Positions 35,701 through 47,400 of a DNA stretch of 64,000 bases are shown here, in pieces; the first letter of the stretch is position 1, and every line of letters begins with the position of its first letter. The stretch covers positions 40,540 through 104,539 of the forward strand of contig MU405349.1 in NCBI GenBank assembly GCA_022836615.1, written 5' to 3'. The translations under genes and the position numbers were made by a program. Under the pieces are notes generated by a model. That model had not been told where the DNA came from, searched no databases, and saw only the letters and a list, made by a program, of their open reading frames with translations. This stretch comes from Annulohypoxylon bovei var. microspora. Taxonomy: Eukaryota > Ascomycota > Sordariomycetes > Xylariales > Hypoxylaceae.

Positions 35701-36336
35701 TGCGTGACGCCTTAATCCGCTGATTTGCTGTTTGATGAGTTGGAATTTACTTTCCTACTATTTGCGGAATATCACATCGCTAGTATTGAAAGGAGAAGTA
35801 CATGAAGGAGCACTCTGCTTGACTTATGAGCTTGTAAATTATCCCGAAGAAAATACTTATAAACTTCCCTGAGCTGCTTGTATGCCAAACGCCACAAAGG
35901 GGTTTTGTAGACCAACCGTGAATATTATTCTTTGAGAAATAACACTTCACTGTGCATACAACCTTCCCCAAAGGATGGTAAATGCCGTTTCTCCAAACAT
36001 ACCTTGTCAAGGGCGTTTGCATGAGGTTACTGCACTAAATCGCCTGGGTTAATGTTTGCGCTGAAGTCAATGTGCCTCGATATCATGAGGTCTGACAAGA
36101 ATGACTGTAAGAAAAAAAAGAAAAAAGAATTACACGGAATTTCGCGGCAAACTTGAAGAACGAGCTAGGCACGTAGTTGAAGGTGTTAATTTCCTTTTCA
36201 TAACTTCTATTGATTCTAATGTGACTTCTCTAATACTAGAATGTTCCTAATCCCGTACAGAGGGGCTGAATAGGTACCTAAGGTATCTATCAACCGAAAA
36301 CCTTCCTCGTCGTTGCTAAAAGCCCCCCAACAGAGC
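35701..36336. other. Intergenic, no gene seen
   Basis: The stretch separates the Zn2Cys6-like gene from the transporter gene; it should hold the promoter of the former and the terminator of the latter. A short A-rich run lies near 36112-36126. Nothing coding was recognised. Confidence 0.4.
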
Positions 36337-38393
36337 TTATATCGCCTGCGATTCATGTCCATCCCTCCCATGTAGCTTAGCTAACCACGATGTGGACATA
36401 TATCGTCGAATTTGTTTGCCTCGATACATGAAGAGGATGAGGGCCAGGTTATTAGCTAGGAAAACCGAGCCGAAGACCCCTGCAATGATGACACCGTACC
36501 CCCTTTCTAGTACCCAGTCAAGGACGCCAAAGCCCAATGCAAAGCTTACTGCCTGTTTGCCCACGTTTATCGCGATAAGCATTTCGGACGTGTTGCTGTT
36601 GTATGAGTCGACCGCGTACGCCAAGGTGAAGCAGTAATAGAAATAGCCACCGAATGATGATAACCCGGATCCGAGGAAATATCCTATCCAGTGCAGGTTG
36701 AACTCTGCGGTAAGGCCGTAGACTACCAATCCGGCTGGACCTATGATCATGGCCGGTAACATCACCCCTAATCTCATTTCGGCTTCGCGAATGCCGTTGT
36801 TGTGTCTCGTCAGATACCCTGCGAGTCGATCTGATGAGGAGGTGAATGGGAGCGCGAGAAGGAATCCAAGGAGAGATCCAAGTGATTGCACACCGGAACT
36901 GGACTGCAAGGAATTGTGAGATTGGTTACTCAGTTACAATTGTGAGTGGGATAGGTACTCACCTCGGGCCAATTGTATGGAGGCGCTGTAATCTTGATCG
37001 GGAAGACAAAGTTGAATGCTAACGCGCCTAGCCCTATAATAGTTCCAAAGGAGGTGACGACCCACTACGACAACAAGAGTCAGCAATTTCATCCTGAGGA
37101 GCGAGTTCAGGGGTTTGAATCATATCTCGGGATCAATAACTCCTTATCTAACTTCACGTGGAAATTCTCCCTCCTGGGATAGGTCAAAAAGGGGGTTCTT
37201 GTTGTTACATACTAAGACTTGCGGGACCAAGAAGTAGGTAAAAGATCGCCACATCAGCGTAAAGATGTTAACATCCGGATCAACATAACCCCATGGACGA
37301 AGTGTCATTAGGAATGTTTTCCGCTCTGGTGTACTCGGAACCTGCTCCAAGGTAACTTCGTCGGGCTTTTCGGAGCCGTTAGATGGTATCCCATCTGAGC
37401 GCTCGGGAGAGACGTCGTGGTTCATGTGCGCTTCTCGGTCATAAGACGTTTCTTCGACGAACAGAAAGGCAAGGATAAAAAGAGCGCTAGCGAAGGCGAG
37501 TGTGACATAGAAGAAGAGCCTCCACGAATATTGTGTTGATAACATGTACGCGGCCGGAATCGTCGCTACCGCTGCAAAACACATGCCGACTAATTGAACC
37601 AGAGTTAGCCAGTAAGCCCGCGATAATTCGGATTCAAGCCACCATACATGTATAATAGCCGATATGTTTTCCACGCTCATGCAGAAAGAATATGTCATTG
37701 ACGAGTTGTACGGGGAGGGCTTCGCATATCCCGGCGCCAAACGAGTGGATAATTCGCCACGCCATCAATTCACCGAAATTATTAGCCCGTGAGCTTCCAG
37801 CTAGGCCAGCAATAAACTTCGTTAGGAGTTAGTAAGACAGAATCTAGAGAAGGAATGGCTGGACTGACTGCTAACATAGACCCTAGCATCACAGGCCGTC
37901 TTCCGAACTTCAAATAGAGGGGCACAAGCAGAAGGGAACTGAATCCGTAGGCAAGGTTTGGATATGATATGAGTGTCGATGCATCGCCTGGAGAAATATT
38001 GAACACCTCTGACCAGAGTGTCAAATAGGGGCCTGGACCTAAGAGTGCTGAATTCCCAAGGAATGAATACCCGCACATAATCACCAGGATCGTAATCTTC
38101 TTAGCCCTTGACCACTATATTGCGTTAGGTTTCCTTATTATAAAATGTATTTAAACAGAGTTAAGTTGGACAGTAGAGCGCATACTTGTAAGGGGTCGTT
38201 TGGGTCCTCGGCCGGAACAGGAAACAGGGCCTGGCCATAGAAGGCATCGTCCCCCTCTGTTTTCAAGGTCTGTCAATATTTATCAATTGAATAGAGCTAT
38301 TCGTTATTACTAACCAACAGTCTGAACGTTCACGGTTCCGGGAATATCTTCTTCATGCGCATGACTGCGAACTAGATGCTGCTTACGCGCCAT
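36337..38393 (-). CDS. Major facilitator superfamily (MFS) transporter
   Basis: Seven minus-strand exons (38393-38319, 38269-38186, 38114-37869, 37816-37648, 37589-37213, 37064-36963, 36903-36337) join in frame to 539 residues. Introns are 49-71 bp except one of 148 bp. The joined protein shows the family's helices: CGYSFLGNSALLGPGPYLTL, the loop motif LKFGRRPVMLGSMLA, NNFGELMAWRIIHSFGAG, a central loop (EETSYDREAHMNHD) and a second half starting VVTSFGTIIGLGALAFNFVF. This fits a drug:H+ antiporter-like (DHA1) fungal transporter of the plasma membrane; the substrate cannot be told. The first donor (GTTGGT) is the least certain junction. All exons keep the frame without stops, so the gene appears intact. 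No biosynthetic genes are nearby, so there is no support for a metabolite cluster. Confidence 0.85.
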
Positions 38394-40423
38394 GTTGGTA
38401 GAAAACCTGCTGAACCGAGGTGCCTAACGACAGAACACAACATTGAAAGGTAGGAACTAGAATTTTTCGGAAACGCATCGTTAGATAGAAGCGTCGAAGG
38501 GCGACTATTATGAATTTTCATTGCCAGATAATTGTATATCAGGTCTTAGCTGTCATTCGGCAGATCGTACCCAGTATGTATCGGCGCCATACTTTCGGCT
38601 GACGGCTCCAATCAGGATAGCCCTGATATCTATGTTAAGCTGACCGTTATATCCATGCCGAAATAGATCTTTATAGCCTACTCAAGAGACCTTGTTTATT
38701 CCCCGTCATTGTCGTGCTAGGTAGTGCCGCGTTACATTTACCCCGCGGCCTCTTCCCGGCGTAGATGACACTTGGCATTCGTAGCCAATTATCTCGGGGT
38801 ATCTTCTTAGGATATCATGATTCATTTATATTCCCGTGTGGGCACATTAACCGGTCTAGAGCTACTGCCAATCTGTGTTAAGAGCCAATGGAATGACTAC
38901 AGATCCTGTGAGGTTGCCCAGTTTGGTCTTTCGTGCAAGCACCAGAAAACCTATAAGAACTATAGCTGTATGATATATAATTGAAGAATGTATGAAGGAA
39001 AACGAATGGAAGAAACTTAGATCGGATGGCGAACTGATTCAAGAGGTAGGTAGTCATAGTTGTGCATATAACGGGGTATGGGTCTTTGGAGGTTGATAAG
39101 AATCGGACATCCGTAATATTTCATCGTAAGAACTATTGGCGAGCTTATTTCCACCTCCCTGAACAGTTGCTCCAACTGCTGTCAAAGCCGAGTGTTCACA
39201 ATATTCCCGGATACGAAGCTGATGCTGGACTGATCTATGGTTATGCTGACAAGACCGGGAGTACTAACAGGCTCCTAGGAGAGTTTTGGAATCGCTATTT
39301 CGTTTTGTTAACAGTTGTTTTCAGGTACTTGTGTCATTAATATACTTACCTACTCTTCATTTGAGGACTCCGGGGTTCCGGGACTCAGGGGTTCAGGGGT
39401 AGCTCTTGTTGCTTTTGCTGATGACTAATCCAAATCAACTCGTCGCGATTTTTAAGTGAATTAGAAATATGAATAAACTGATTTCACTTAGCATACATTA
39501 AATCACACGTATCTTTATTCTGACTGCTTGACTCCGTTTTTAAGTGCGCTGTCGTCGAGGCACTCAATTATGAGCAGTTTGAAATGAGACAATTGAAGAG
39601 GCGCGATGATGAGGTAATGCAGCAGGAAGTCCCTTATCGGACATCTTGCCCTGTAATTAATTGGTTAGAAAGTGTACCTAGGCATGCATTAATTGACATT
39701 TAGAATCACATGTTGAACAATTTCAATTCTGTCGTTTATGATTTGTCCTTGAGTCGGTGTGGAAACCATAGAATGTCGGATATTCAGAGGCATTAGGTAA
39801 GTTTCAAGAGTCATTAGTTGACCCAAAGCCATCTTCGATCGTTGTTTGGTCGGTGCTTAGCGCGACGAGAAAACACATGGCCCGTGAAAATGGATACAGA
39901 AACCCACCCGCGATCAAAGTGGAGGTTGAAGTTGATAAGCTGCCATATATCTTTGATTGGGTTATCGTGGCCTCATCTTACATGCTGTTCATGAAAGATC
40001 GCTGGTTCGAGATCATTGTACATTGGACCCATCAGACATCGCCAAGTTGTCTTGCTGGATAGGTCGTAGTATGAAACCACCTCGACTGTGATGCTCAATT
40101 GGTTGTAAATGCTGATAGACGTCTTTAGTGGGCCTTATTCACGGGGTTGAGTGCCACATCATCCCCATACTGGGTCCCCATATTCTAAGTCGAAGAATAT
40201 ATCTTATCCCCTCTTCTCCTCGTCTATATCTATCTCCCTTTATGAAGCCATGACGCCTCACTCTTTGCAAGCGCGTGGCGACCCCTGTGTGTGAAACCAC
40301 GTCGCCAGCATTCAACCGCTAGTCACACCGCCATTTAGGGCTTAGTTTCATTGAAACTCCCTTAAAGCCTTCAGCTCCCCCAAAATATCGCCAGAAATTC
40401 AAACCTATCTTCCAGTCTGCACG
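38394..40423. other. Gene-free accessory stretch
   Basis: About 2 kb without a supported gene. Frames at 39062 and 39853 have no recognisable content. A local imperfect repeat of GGGGTTC/GGACTC words lies at 39368-39402. Short TATA-like and pyrimidine-rich sequence at 40200-40300 could belong to the promoter of the next gene. Confidence 0.4.
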
Positions 40424-41493
40424 ATGTCGCAGGTATCTACAGAATCAACTATTGTACCTGAGATCGAGGAGTCGATTGAAGCAATCGTGGTAGCTGTCGG
40501 GAAGGTGGCCCGTGAGGAGAATGATTCCCACAGTGTCACAATCGTGGTTTCTGATCTTCCTAAGAAGAGATTGAAGGATGAATGCAAGTATCGCGGATGG
40601 TCAAAATTGAAAGGTAAATGACCCTAATCAATGTTACATGACCGAGGAACGAATCTAACATGACGAAAGGGTCTCCTCCAATACATATCGCAGCGCCCGA
40701 GGACTTACAAGAGACGATAGACAGTATAAAACGCATTTCCAAGCGCACTGTCCTCAACTTGCTTGTCAGCAGTGAGATTTCCGAGATATCATTCGATGTC
40801 CCGTCGCACTTTGACAAGCTGAAGATCCTTCGGTGTGCATCCAAACGCGACAAGGGAAAACTGTTTATCGATGGTTCTTCCACTTATCACAATGTTCGTC
40901 TAGACAAGTGGGAAGCACACCGCCACAAGTATCATACCCTTATCTTGGGGTACCAGAGAGGCGTTCGCATCAAGTTGGCCACTATTGCGCCCAATACCCC
41001 GTGGTCGCGAATCGTACGAAACCACGATGACTATTCTTCTACCGAAGTGGACGACCTCCTTCAGCTTTTTGAAAAGTTGGCAGGGACCAACGGCCAGTGG
41101 GATGAGATCAAAGGCACAGTAGCCGCAATATTAAGTCTCGTCATCGGAACGTATAAGTCCGTGATGGGAATGAAGGCGGGCGAGGGCGGGATCGACGTGA
41201 AATATGCGTTCGGCTTCACGGCTGCTGAACTCGGGGTGGTCAGCGCAAAACTTACCCCTATCGCCACCGCAGCCGGCCCTGCTATTGCTCTGGGGGTCGT
41301 AGCAGCAGCAGCCGTCTATTTCATACCCTGGGACACACTTTTCGACTATTTGAAGGCTGGCCTGTCTTGGATATGGGATAAGATATGCAAACTCTGGGAG
41401 AAATTCAAGTGTTGGGTTCGGAGTCTCTTCACGGGCGCATCTTCGGAGAAACCGCAAGACTCTGTGCCCCGGGCTATGTCCTTTGCACGATGA
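40424..41493 (+). CDS. Unknown protein with hydrophobic and Trp-rich C-terminus
   Basis: Two exons (40424-40613, 40670-41493; 56-bp intron with GTAAAT donor and a CTAAC branch site) give 337 residues. I do not recognise the family. The first 200 residues are soluble-looking and mixed, with no signal peptide (MSQVSTESTIVPEIEESIEA). The segment TVAAILSLVIGTYKSVMG follows at about 217-235, then a Gly/Ala-rich hydrophobic stretch at about 263-282 (AGPAIALGVVAAAAVYFIP). Directly after is a strongly amphipathic helix with regularly spaced Trp and Lys (YLKAGLSWIWDKICKLWEKF, then KCWVRSLF). Such an end could insert into or lie on membranes. The gene is intact, sits between gene-poor DNA and the AT-rich island, and may be lineage-specific. 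Confidence 0.75.
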
Positions 41494-43149
41494 TGTTGTA
41501 TATACGACTCCATTTCCGATGTCTTATTCTTGGCATCGATGAATTTTGAACATTACGAAGATTGGAAGGCGTTATGGGCAATGGTTGGGACGGGTTGATA
41601 TCTACTGAGCTTGACATTTCATGCCTCAAATTCATACATGGTTTTTATCTTTTCACAGCTTTAAAGCTAAGGAAATTAGCACATAACTTCATATCACGAC
41701 ATATCGAGTTCTATCTATCATCGGATATATATGAATAAATAAAAAAGATCGGTTTGCGATTCTTTATTAGATCTATTCTATGATTACTACCTAAGCTTTC
41801 TACTATCTCAGACCTCAGTGATATATAACATTGATATTTTCAGATTCTTTTTTTGTAATTTATCTAATATTCCTAATGAATGTCTAACCCGCACTAAGCG
41901 GTATATTGACAGTTGGCGATATAAGATCGTACCTTGATCAGGGCCAAAAGATTCGCATACCTTTCGCAGCGCTTGTCCAGTGCTTAGTTAGATCAATCAG
42001 TACTGTATTGGCCTCAAGCTAAGCCCCAGGCGTGCCTTTAATCTCTCCGCTAAAGTTTAGTAGTTAATCGCTATAATCTAGGCAATTAGCCACTAAAATA
42101 AAGCTTTTCACAGTGCACTAAGGTTTCAAATTACACGGCCTGCATGTCGCCTGACCCTTCTCTTCGCCCGACGGAGCCATGTGTCTACCCCTATTATGTA
42201 GCCTCGATCGCCGTATACGGTCCACTATTCCCGCATTCTGAGACTTCGTTTCGTAGCAACCACAACCTGAACTTTCTAGATCCAGCCTCCCTACATCCGT
42301 CGAAACCTGTCACGTTGAAATGATCGTGTTTTCTTTGCGGACCCGTTTGGTACCAGGTACCCGCGTGCTTGAGGAATCAGAGACGCCCGGGGAGCTCGAT
42401 GAGGAGCAGGCCGGATTTATGTGGAGCCATATCTGGTCCGACGCGCTCGTCTATCTCCGGAGGCGGATGGATCATCGCTACGTAGGTGCTGCTGGAGGAG
42501 ATCAAGTCTCAAATTAGGATGACGATGAAATACCTAAATGATGAAGATGGGGACGGTGGCGCATTCAAGAGATTTGCGGTCGGGATGCAGACCGAACTAT
42601 CCGCGGCAAATGTAGTCATGGATAATTGAGTACAATCTCCATAAAGATACTGGTTTCCGCCTATACTGACCGAACAAGAACTGCTACTTCGCTGCGACGT
42701 TCCTTTCGTACGAAGACATTCCAAGTGGTGATGCAGTTTACGCAGATCTCCAGAAGCCGCACGAAGCTAGCTGCACGAGATTAGTCAGCATAACTGCATC
42801 AACTATCTGGGTTATTGAAGGTTGGTGATTTTAGAGCCTTGACATTGTATAATAATTATACTGACATGTAGGTAAGCATAGGTAACTTAGGTCATGATAT
42901 TGAGACCACGGGCAAGATGTCAAAGGTTCTTCATGCCTGCAACAGTCTCTCCTTGTTTCTATGGAAGAGGCGCCACAGAGAAATGCCAACCCTAAAACAT
43001 GCGGGAGGCATACGAAAGCTTGACCCTCCATAGTCTCTTGCTTCAAATTACGAACAAGCTCATTTCATTTGTTCCGAGGACGCGATAAGGATGGCTTTAG
43101 TCACGACTGACTTCTTACATAAAGGTTATAATCCAGTACATCTAGGTAT
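41494..43149. other. Gene-poor stretch with possible coding relics
   Basis: No complete gene. Between about 42140 and 42760 several short frames have GC-richer, codon-like sequence (for example TMKYLNDEDGDGGAFKRFAV near 42520-42580), broken by stops. This suggests an unidentified decayed gene, but I cannot name it. The minus-strand frame at 42831-43046 may be a far 3' part of the neighbouring zinc-cluster pseudogene; the match is too weak to include. Confidence 0.35.
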
Positions 43150-44090
43150 AGATATTTGAGATAGTTCGCCTGATAGGTGTGATATTGCTTCGGTTTGGAA
43201 TTGTAGCGGAATATCACTCCTCTGGAATATCACTCCTCTGTTTGTCGCCTTGGTAGAGATGTGCCGCGGACATGCTCGGGACACAATACTAAAGTAGAGG
43301 CGAGCCGATAATCATTCTTGACACCTCTGATCTGAAGGGGTTATGTGGCAAGTCAAAGACAGAATTGATTTGACAAACAGCAGAGAAATAATGGCTAAGC
43401 AATACTGAGGATATATCCGCGGGGATGCAACAAATCAAAGATGTGCCATCGTCTGTTGGGCAAGGCTTAAATAATGTGTCATGTTTTATGTGATTGAATT
43501 CATCTAGGAGCCCATCAAGAGAACCTGCGCCGGTCGGAAAGGGGGATGCTTGGGTTGTATCGGCTAATAGGGAGGTTTTTTCAATTTTAGAAGTCTCACA
43601 GTCGACATTTGGTAAGCTGGAGTCACCAGGAGAGCCGTCGACGCCACAGGAGTTGGGCGGTCTGAAAGTTCCCGACTCGCAGAGTCGAACTGGAGTGTTT
43701 CCCGGCTTCTGCATCAAAGAAGGAAGAAATATAACTGCGAGAGTCGAAATGGTGTGGTGATGGACTGAGACTCTTCTCGTATTTGGTCGACCACTTGACG
43801 GGCTGTGTGTATCCTGGGCATTCGACCCCATGCCGATACATCGCCGACAACTTGGCCGCTGCTCATCACATTTCAACCTCTACATATTTTATGATCAGTA
43901 AAGACGGACTGGCGTAATTGGGTCACTGGAATGGACGGGTGGCTTACGCGCCGCTTACATACTAGACAGCCATCTGAGCGAGCAAGGTTAGCGGCAATAG
44001 TTACGACTCACATCGATAAGCCGGGAGAAAGCATACTTCTGGTTTTGGGGTTTCTGGCACGGTTTCGTCGTATCTTGTCTGCTATAATAA
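43150..44090 (-). pseudogene. Broken Zn2Cys6 transcription factor gene
   Basis: On the minus strand the parts of a fungal zinc-cluster regulator are recognisable. A basic lead-in (RRNRARNPKTR, upstream of 44037) splices by a 63-bp intron to NGCLVCKRR (43973-43948). A 68-bp intron then leads to RLKCDEQRPSCRRCIGMG (43879 downward), which completes the zinc cluster. A one-base loss in a G run near 43826-43829 shifts the frame: VECPGYTQPVKW continues only in another frame. The middle part (IPADISSVLLSHYFSAVCQI, FDLPHNPFRSEVSRM) then reads in the first frame. It stops at a TAG (43289-43291), although the family pattern goes on behind it (MSAAHLYQGD, then TEAISHLSGELSQ near 43160-43200, again shifted by a 16-bp tandem duplication). 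With at least three lesions this copy is dead. Start codon not found. Confidence 0.75.
43208..43239 (+). repeat. Perfect 16-bp tandem duplication
   Basis: GGAATATCACTCCTCT occurs twice head to tail, inside the decayed 3' part of the zinc-cluster pseudogene, where it breaks the frame. Confidence 0.9.
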
Positions 44091-44276
44091 CCAAGGTGAA
44101 GAGTTAATAGTGAGTTAAATATGGAAGTCTAAGAATCATGACTTAATTGGGGTCTATTATGTACCATTATACATTGATAATTCAAACACCAAGTAGAGAT
44201 AAGAGCAAATGCGCCATACGAAGCCTCAATGAAATTCTTATCATCCGTCCAATTAAATGGGCCATGTGCGAATTAA

Positions 44277-44411
44277 TACCCGAGTTTAACGAGGGTAATT
44301 GTACCCGAGTTTAACGAGGGTAATGCCCGAGTTTAACGAGGGTAATGCTTGAGTTTAACGAGGGTAATGCCCGAGTTTAACGAGGGTAATACCCGAGTTT
44401 AACGAGGGTAA
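44277..44411 (+). repeat. Six tandem copies of a 21-25 bp repeat
   Basis: CCCGAGTTTAACGAGGGTAA is repeated six times (starts at about 44279, 44304, 44325, 44347, 44368 and 44390) with short G, TG or TTGTA spacers. The fourth copy has CTTGAG in place of CCCGAG, that is C-to-T change. The array ends directly at the repeat end found at 44413 and marks the left edge of the AT-rich island. Confidence 0.92.
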
Positions 44412-44412
44412 T

Positions 44413-44446
44413 TGAACGGGTATAGCTTTGGTGTGTTTTTTTTTTC
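44413..44446 (+). repeat. End of the large repeat unit (left of the AT-rich island)
   Basis: GAACGGGTATAGCTTTGGTG followed by a run of T matches the same junction found inside the tandem array at 62303-62336 and 63581-63621. It shows that the AT-rich island is bracketed by the same repeat family. Confidence 0.85.
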
Positions 44447-47400
44447 CTTTGCCCGATTTTAAGAGGGGTATTGTGTCGCTTCATTTTATAGGGTAAAAAT
44501 TTGAAAATTTCCTAAATAGGAAGGAACGTTAAGACCTTTGAAAATAAAGAAAAAAAAATCACGGAATAAATAAGTTTTAATTTAAAAGTTTAATTTTATA
44601 AGAAAATAATAATTTATATTTTTATCATTTAATTATTTAACGTCACGTTATGTTTTATTATATTAATTTAATGTGATTTTTTATTTTTTATTATTAAATG
44701 TTAAAATTCATTTTTTGTGGTGAATTTAAATTTTATAAATATTTATTTATTAAGTATATAATTGAAATTACGCTTTAAATTTATTTCCGCTTTTAATAAA
44801 AAACGGCGTGAAAAATTAAAATAATTTATTAAAATATATTACTTTAATTATAAATAATTAATTATATTTATTTTTTTTAACGCTTATAATACTTATAATT
44901 TATTTTATAATATAACTTATTATACTTATTATATCATTATTAATAATATTTAGATTAAAAATAAAAGGATTATTAAATTACATTTTTCAAAGCTTAATTT
45001 TATTAATAATAATATTTTATTTTATGAAAAATTTAAATTTATAAATAATATTTTTTCTTTAAAGCGATATTTTTTCTACGTTTTAATATATATTAATGGT
45101 AAGTTAATTCGATTATTATTTATCTTTAATATTATATTAATAAAATGTAAAAATCTTATATTTAATTATCTTTAATTTTTAAAAATGGTAATTTTTATTT
45201 AAATTATTAAAGCCTTAAAAAAGTTTATAAATCCAACCATTTATTTCATTTTATAACAACGTTTATTCTTTATGTGATTTATTTATAATATTTTATTATA
45301 TAATAACACATTTATTTTCGTTTTAAACATTTTATATTATGCCTTTAATAACTTAAAGTTAATTTAAGTTAAATAATATATATAAATATTTTAAAAATGT
45401 AAAAGTGAAAAAGATTTACTTTATTTACGATAACATAATATATTTTTAAAATAATATCCATTTCTTATAAAATTAAAATAATATTATTATAATATTAAAA
45501 CTTGATTTTAATAATATAAAGAAATATTGTTTCGTTACGTATGTTTTTAACACGTTAAATAAGTTTAAAAATATTAATATGAAAGTGTTTTAATTATATT
45601 ATAATGTTCCATGTTTAAATATTTTATAGGTTTTAATGGAGTTTTTTTTTACCCGTTTTACCTGGTTTATTTTTATTAATTTAATTATTATGTTTTTTAA
45701 TAATAATGACGGTAATAAGTTATATTTTATTAATTTTAAAAATAATAAATATGAACGGTATATGAAAATGGTTTAAATAAAAGATCTTTTTAAGTTATTA
45801 ATTAAAGCCATTAAAATTCGCGGGATTTCAATTCCAATTAATAAAAAACGAAAGTTTAATGAAATAAAGTAAATTTATTTATTATGAATTAATTAAATGG
45901 AACCAATTAAGTAAAAACGCTTATATAATGAAATTAATTAATTTTATTTAATGCGTATAAATTAAATGGAATTAATTAAAAATAAAGATAAAAATTAAGA
46001 ATGTAACGATTATTTTTTAAATAAAAAGTTTAATTTTAATTTTAAGTTATTTAAAAAAAGGTTATAATCATGTTTAAGTAATAAAAAGGACGATAATAAT
46101 AATAATGTAAAATATGTTAAGTTAAATATTAAAAATAACGTTAATTAATTTGCGGGTTATGTTTAATTAAATATAAAAGATAATTATTTATATAATGTGC
46201 ACTATAATATTATATTAAAGTTATTTTTATTTATAATAAATTTAAATTATAATAATCTTTGGTTATTTAATGGTTTACGATTATTTTCATTTATATTAAA
46301 TAACGTTATTAAATATTTAAATTTTTTTAAACTTAATTCTAATAGATATACTTGTTAAAATATTATTATACGTTTTTTTACATTACATAATTTTAATTTT
46401 TTAATTTAATATAAGCACATGGAAAGTTTATTTATAATTAAAAGTGTTTTTTTTATAAATTAAAATAAATATTTATGGGAATTATATATTTGTTTTTTAT
46501 ATTACAAGGTTTTATATTAAAAAAGTTATATTATAAAATATAAAGTTATGGTTGCTTTATATATAAAAAAACACAAATGGTTAATTAATGAATTCATTAA
46601 TTAATTTATAATTAATCCATTAATAAAAAGATTTAATATAAAATAAATGTAAAATAATATAATTTATATTAATATTAAAAGTTTTAATAAATAATAATAT
46701 AAAATTAATTATTAATATATATTAAAAAAATACTTAATTTTATTATATAAGTAATTATTTAAACTACTTAAATTATTTAACATAAAATGGAATTATATTT
46801 TAATGTATTTAAAATATTTAACACTTTAAATCATATAATTAATTTATTCTTTTTAACATTTTAAAAAAAAATCTTAAATTAACTTAATAATTAATATTAA
46901 TAAATGAAAAGAAATGCAATTCATTTAAATTTACAACCTTTGATAATTACATATAAGTAATTATAAAGTTTATTCCTTTATAAATCGTTTTTTTTAATGT
47001 TAAATTAAAGAAAACTTTAAGTAAAGTTTAACCTTACATTTTAAACTCGGTAATTACGAAAGTAAAAATTAAAATAAAACCATTTCTTTTAAATGGTTTA
47101 TTTTTTTTTACATCGTTTAATATTTAAATTATTTTAAGAAATAAAGGAAGTAATTTTTTTTCCAATCCTTCCAAATGAATTCCAATTATTATATTCGAAG
47201 ATATAAATATAACCTTTAAAAGTTTAATTATAATAAAAACACTTAATTTTAATGTGAAAATAAATAAATTTAAATTAGGAATAAAAGAATATGTTATATA
47301 TTAAACTTCATTAACCATTTTTAATGCTTAATATAAATTTTCAATTAAATCCAAAGGCATTTTTTTAACGAAACATAAATATGTGGGAATTTTTAATAAA

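Noticed and set aside
35293..38393. Secondary-metabolite gene cluster
   Set aside because: A zinc-cluster protein and a transporter are present, but no backbone or tailoring enzyme gene was found within the window.
42320..42724. Frames near 42.3-42.7 kb with codon-like sequence
   Set aside because: Pieces are short, in different frames and broken by stops; I could not name a family, so only a possible relic is mentioned in the gap entry.
44277..44411. CRISPR-like array
   Set aside because: The repeats are nearly contiguous with spacers of only a few bases, in a eukaryotic genome; it is a plain tandem repeat.
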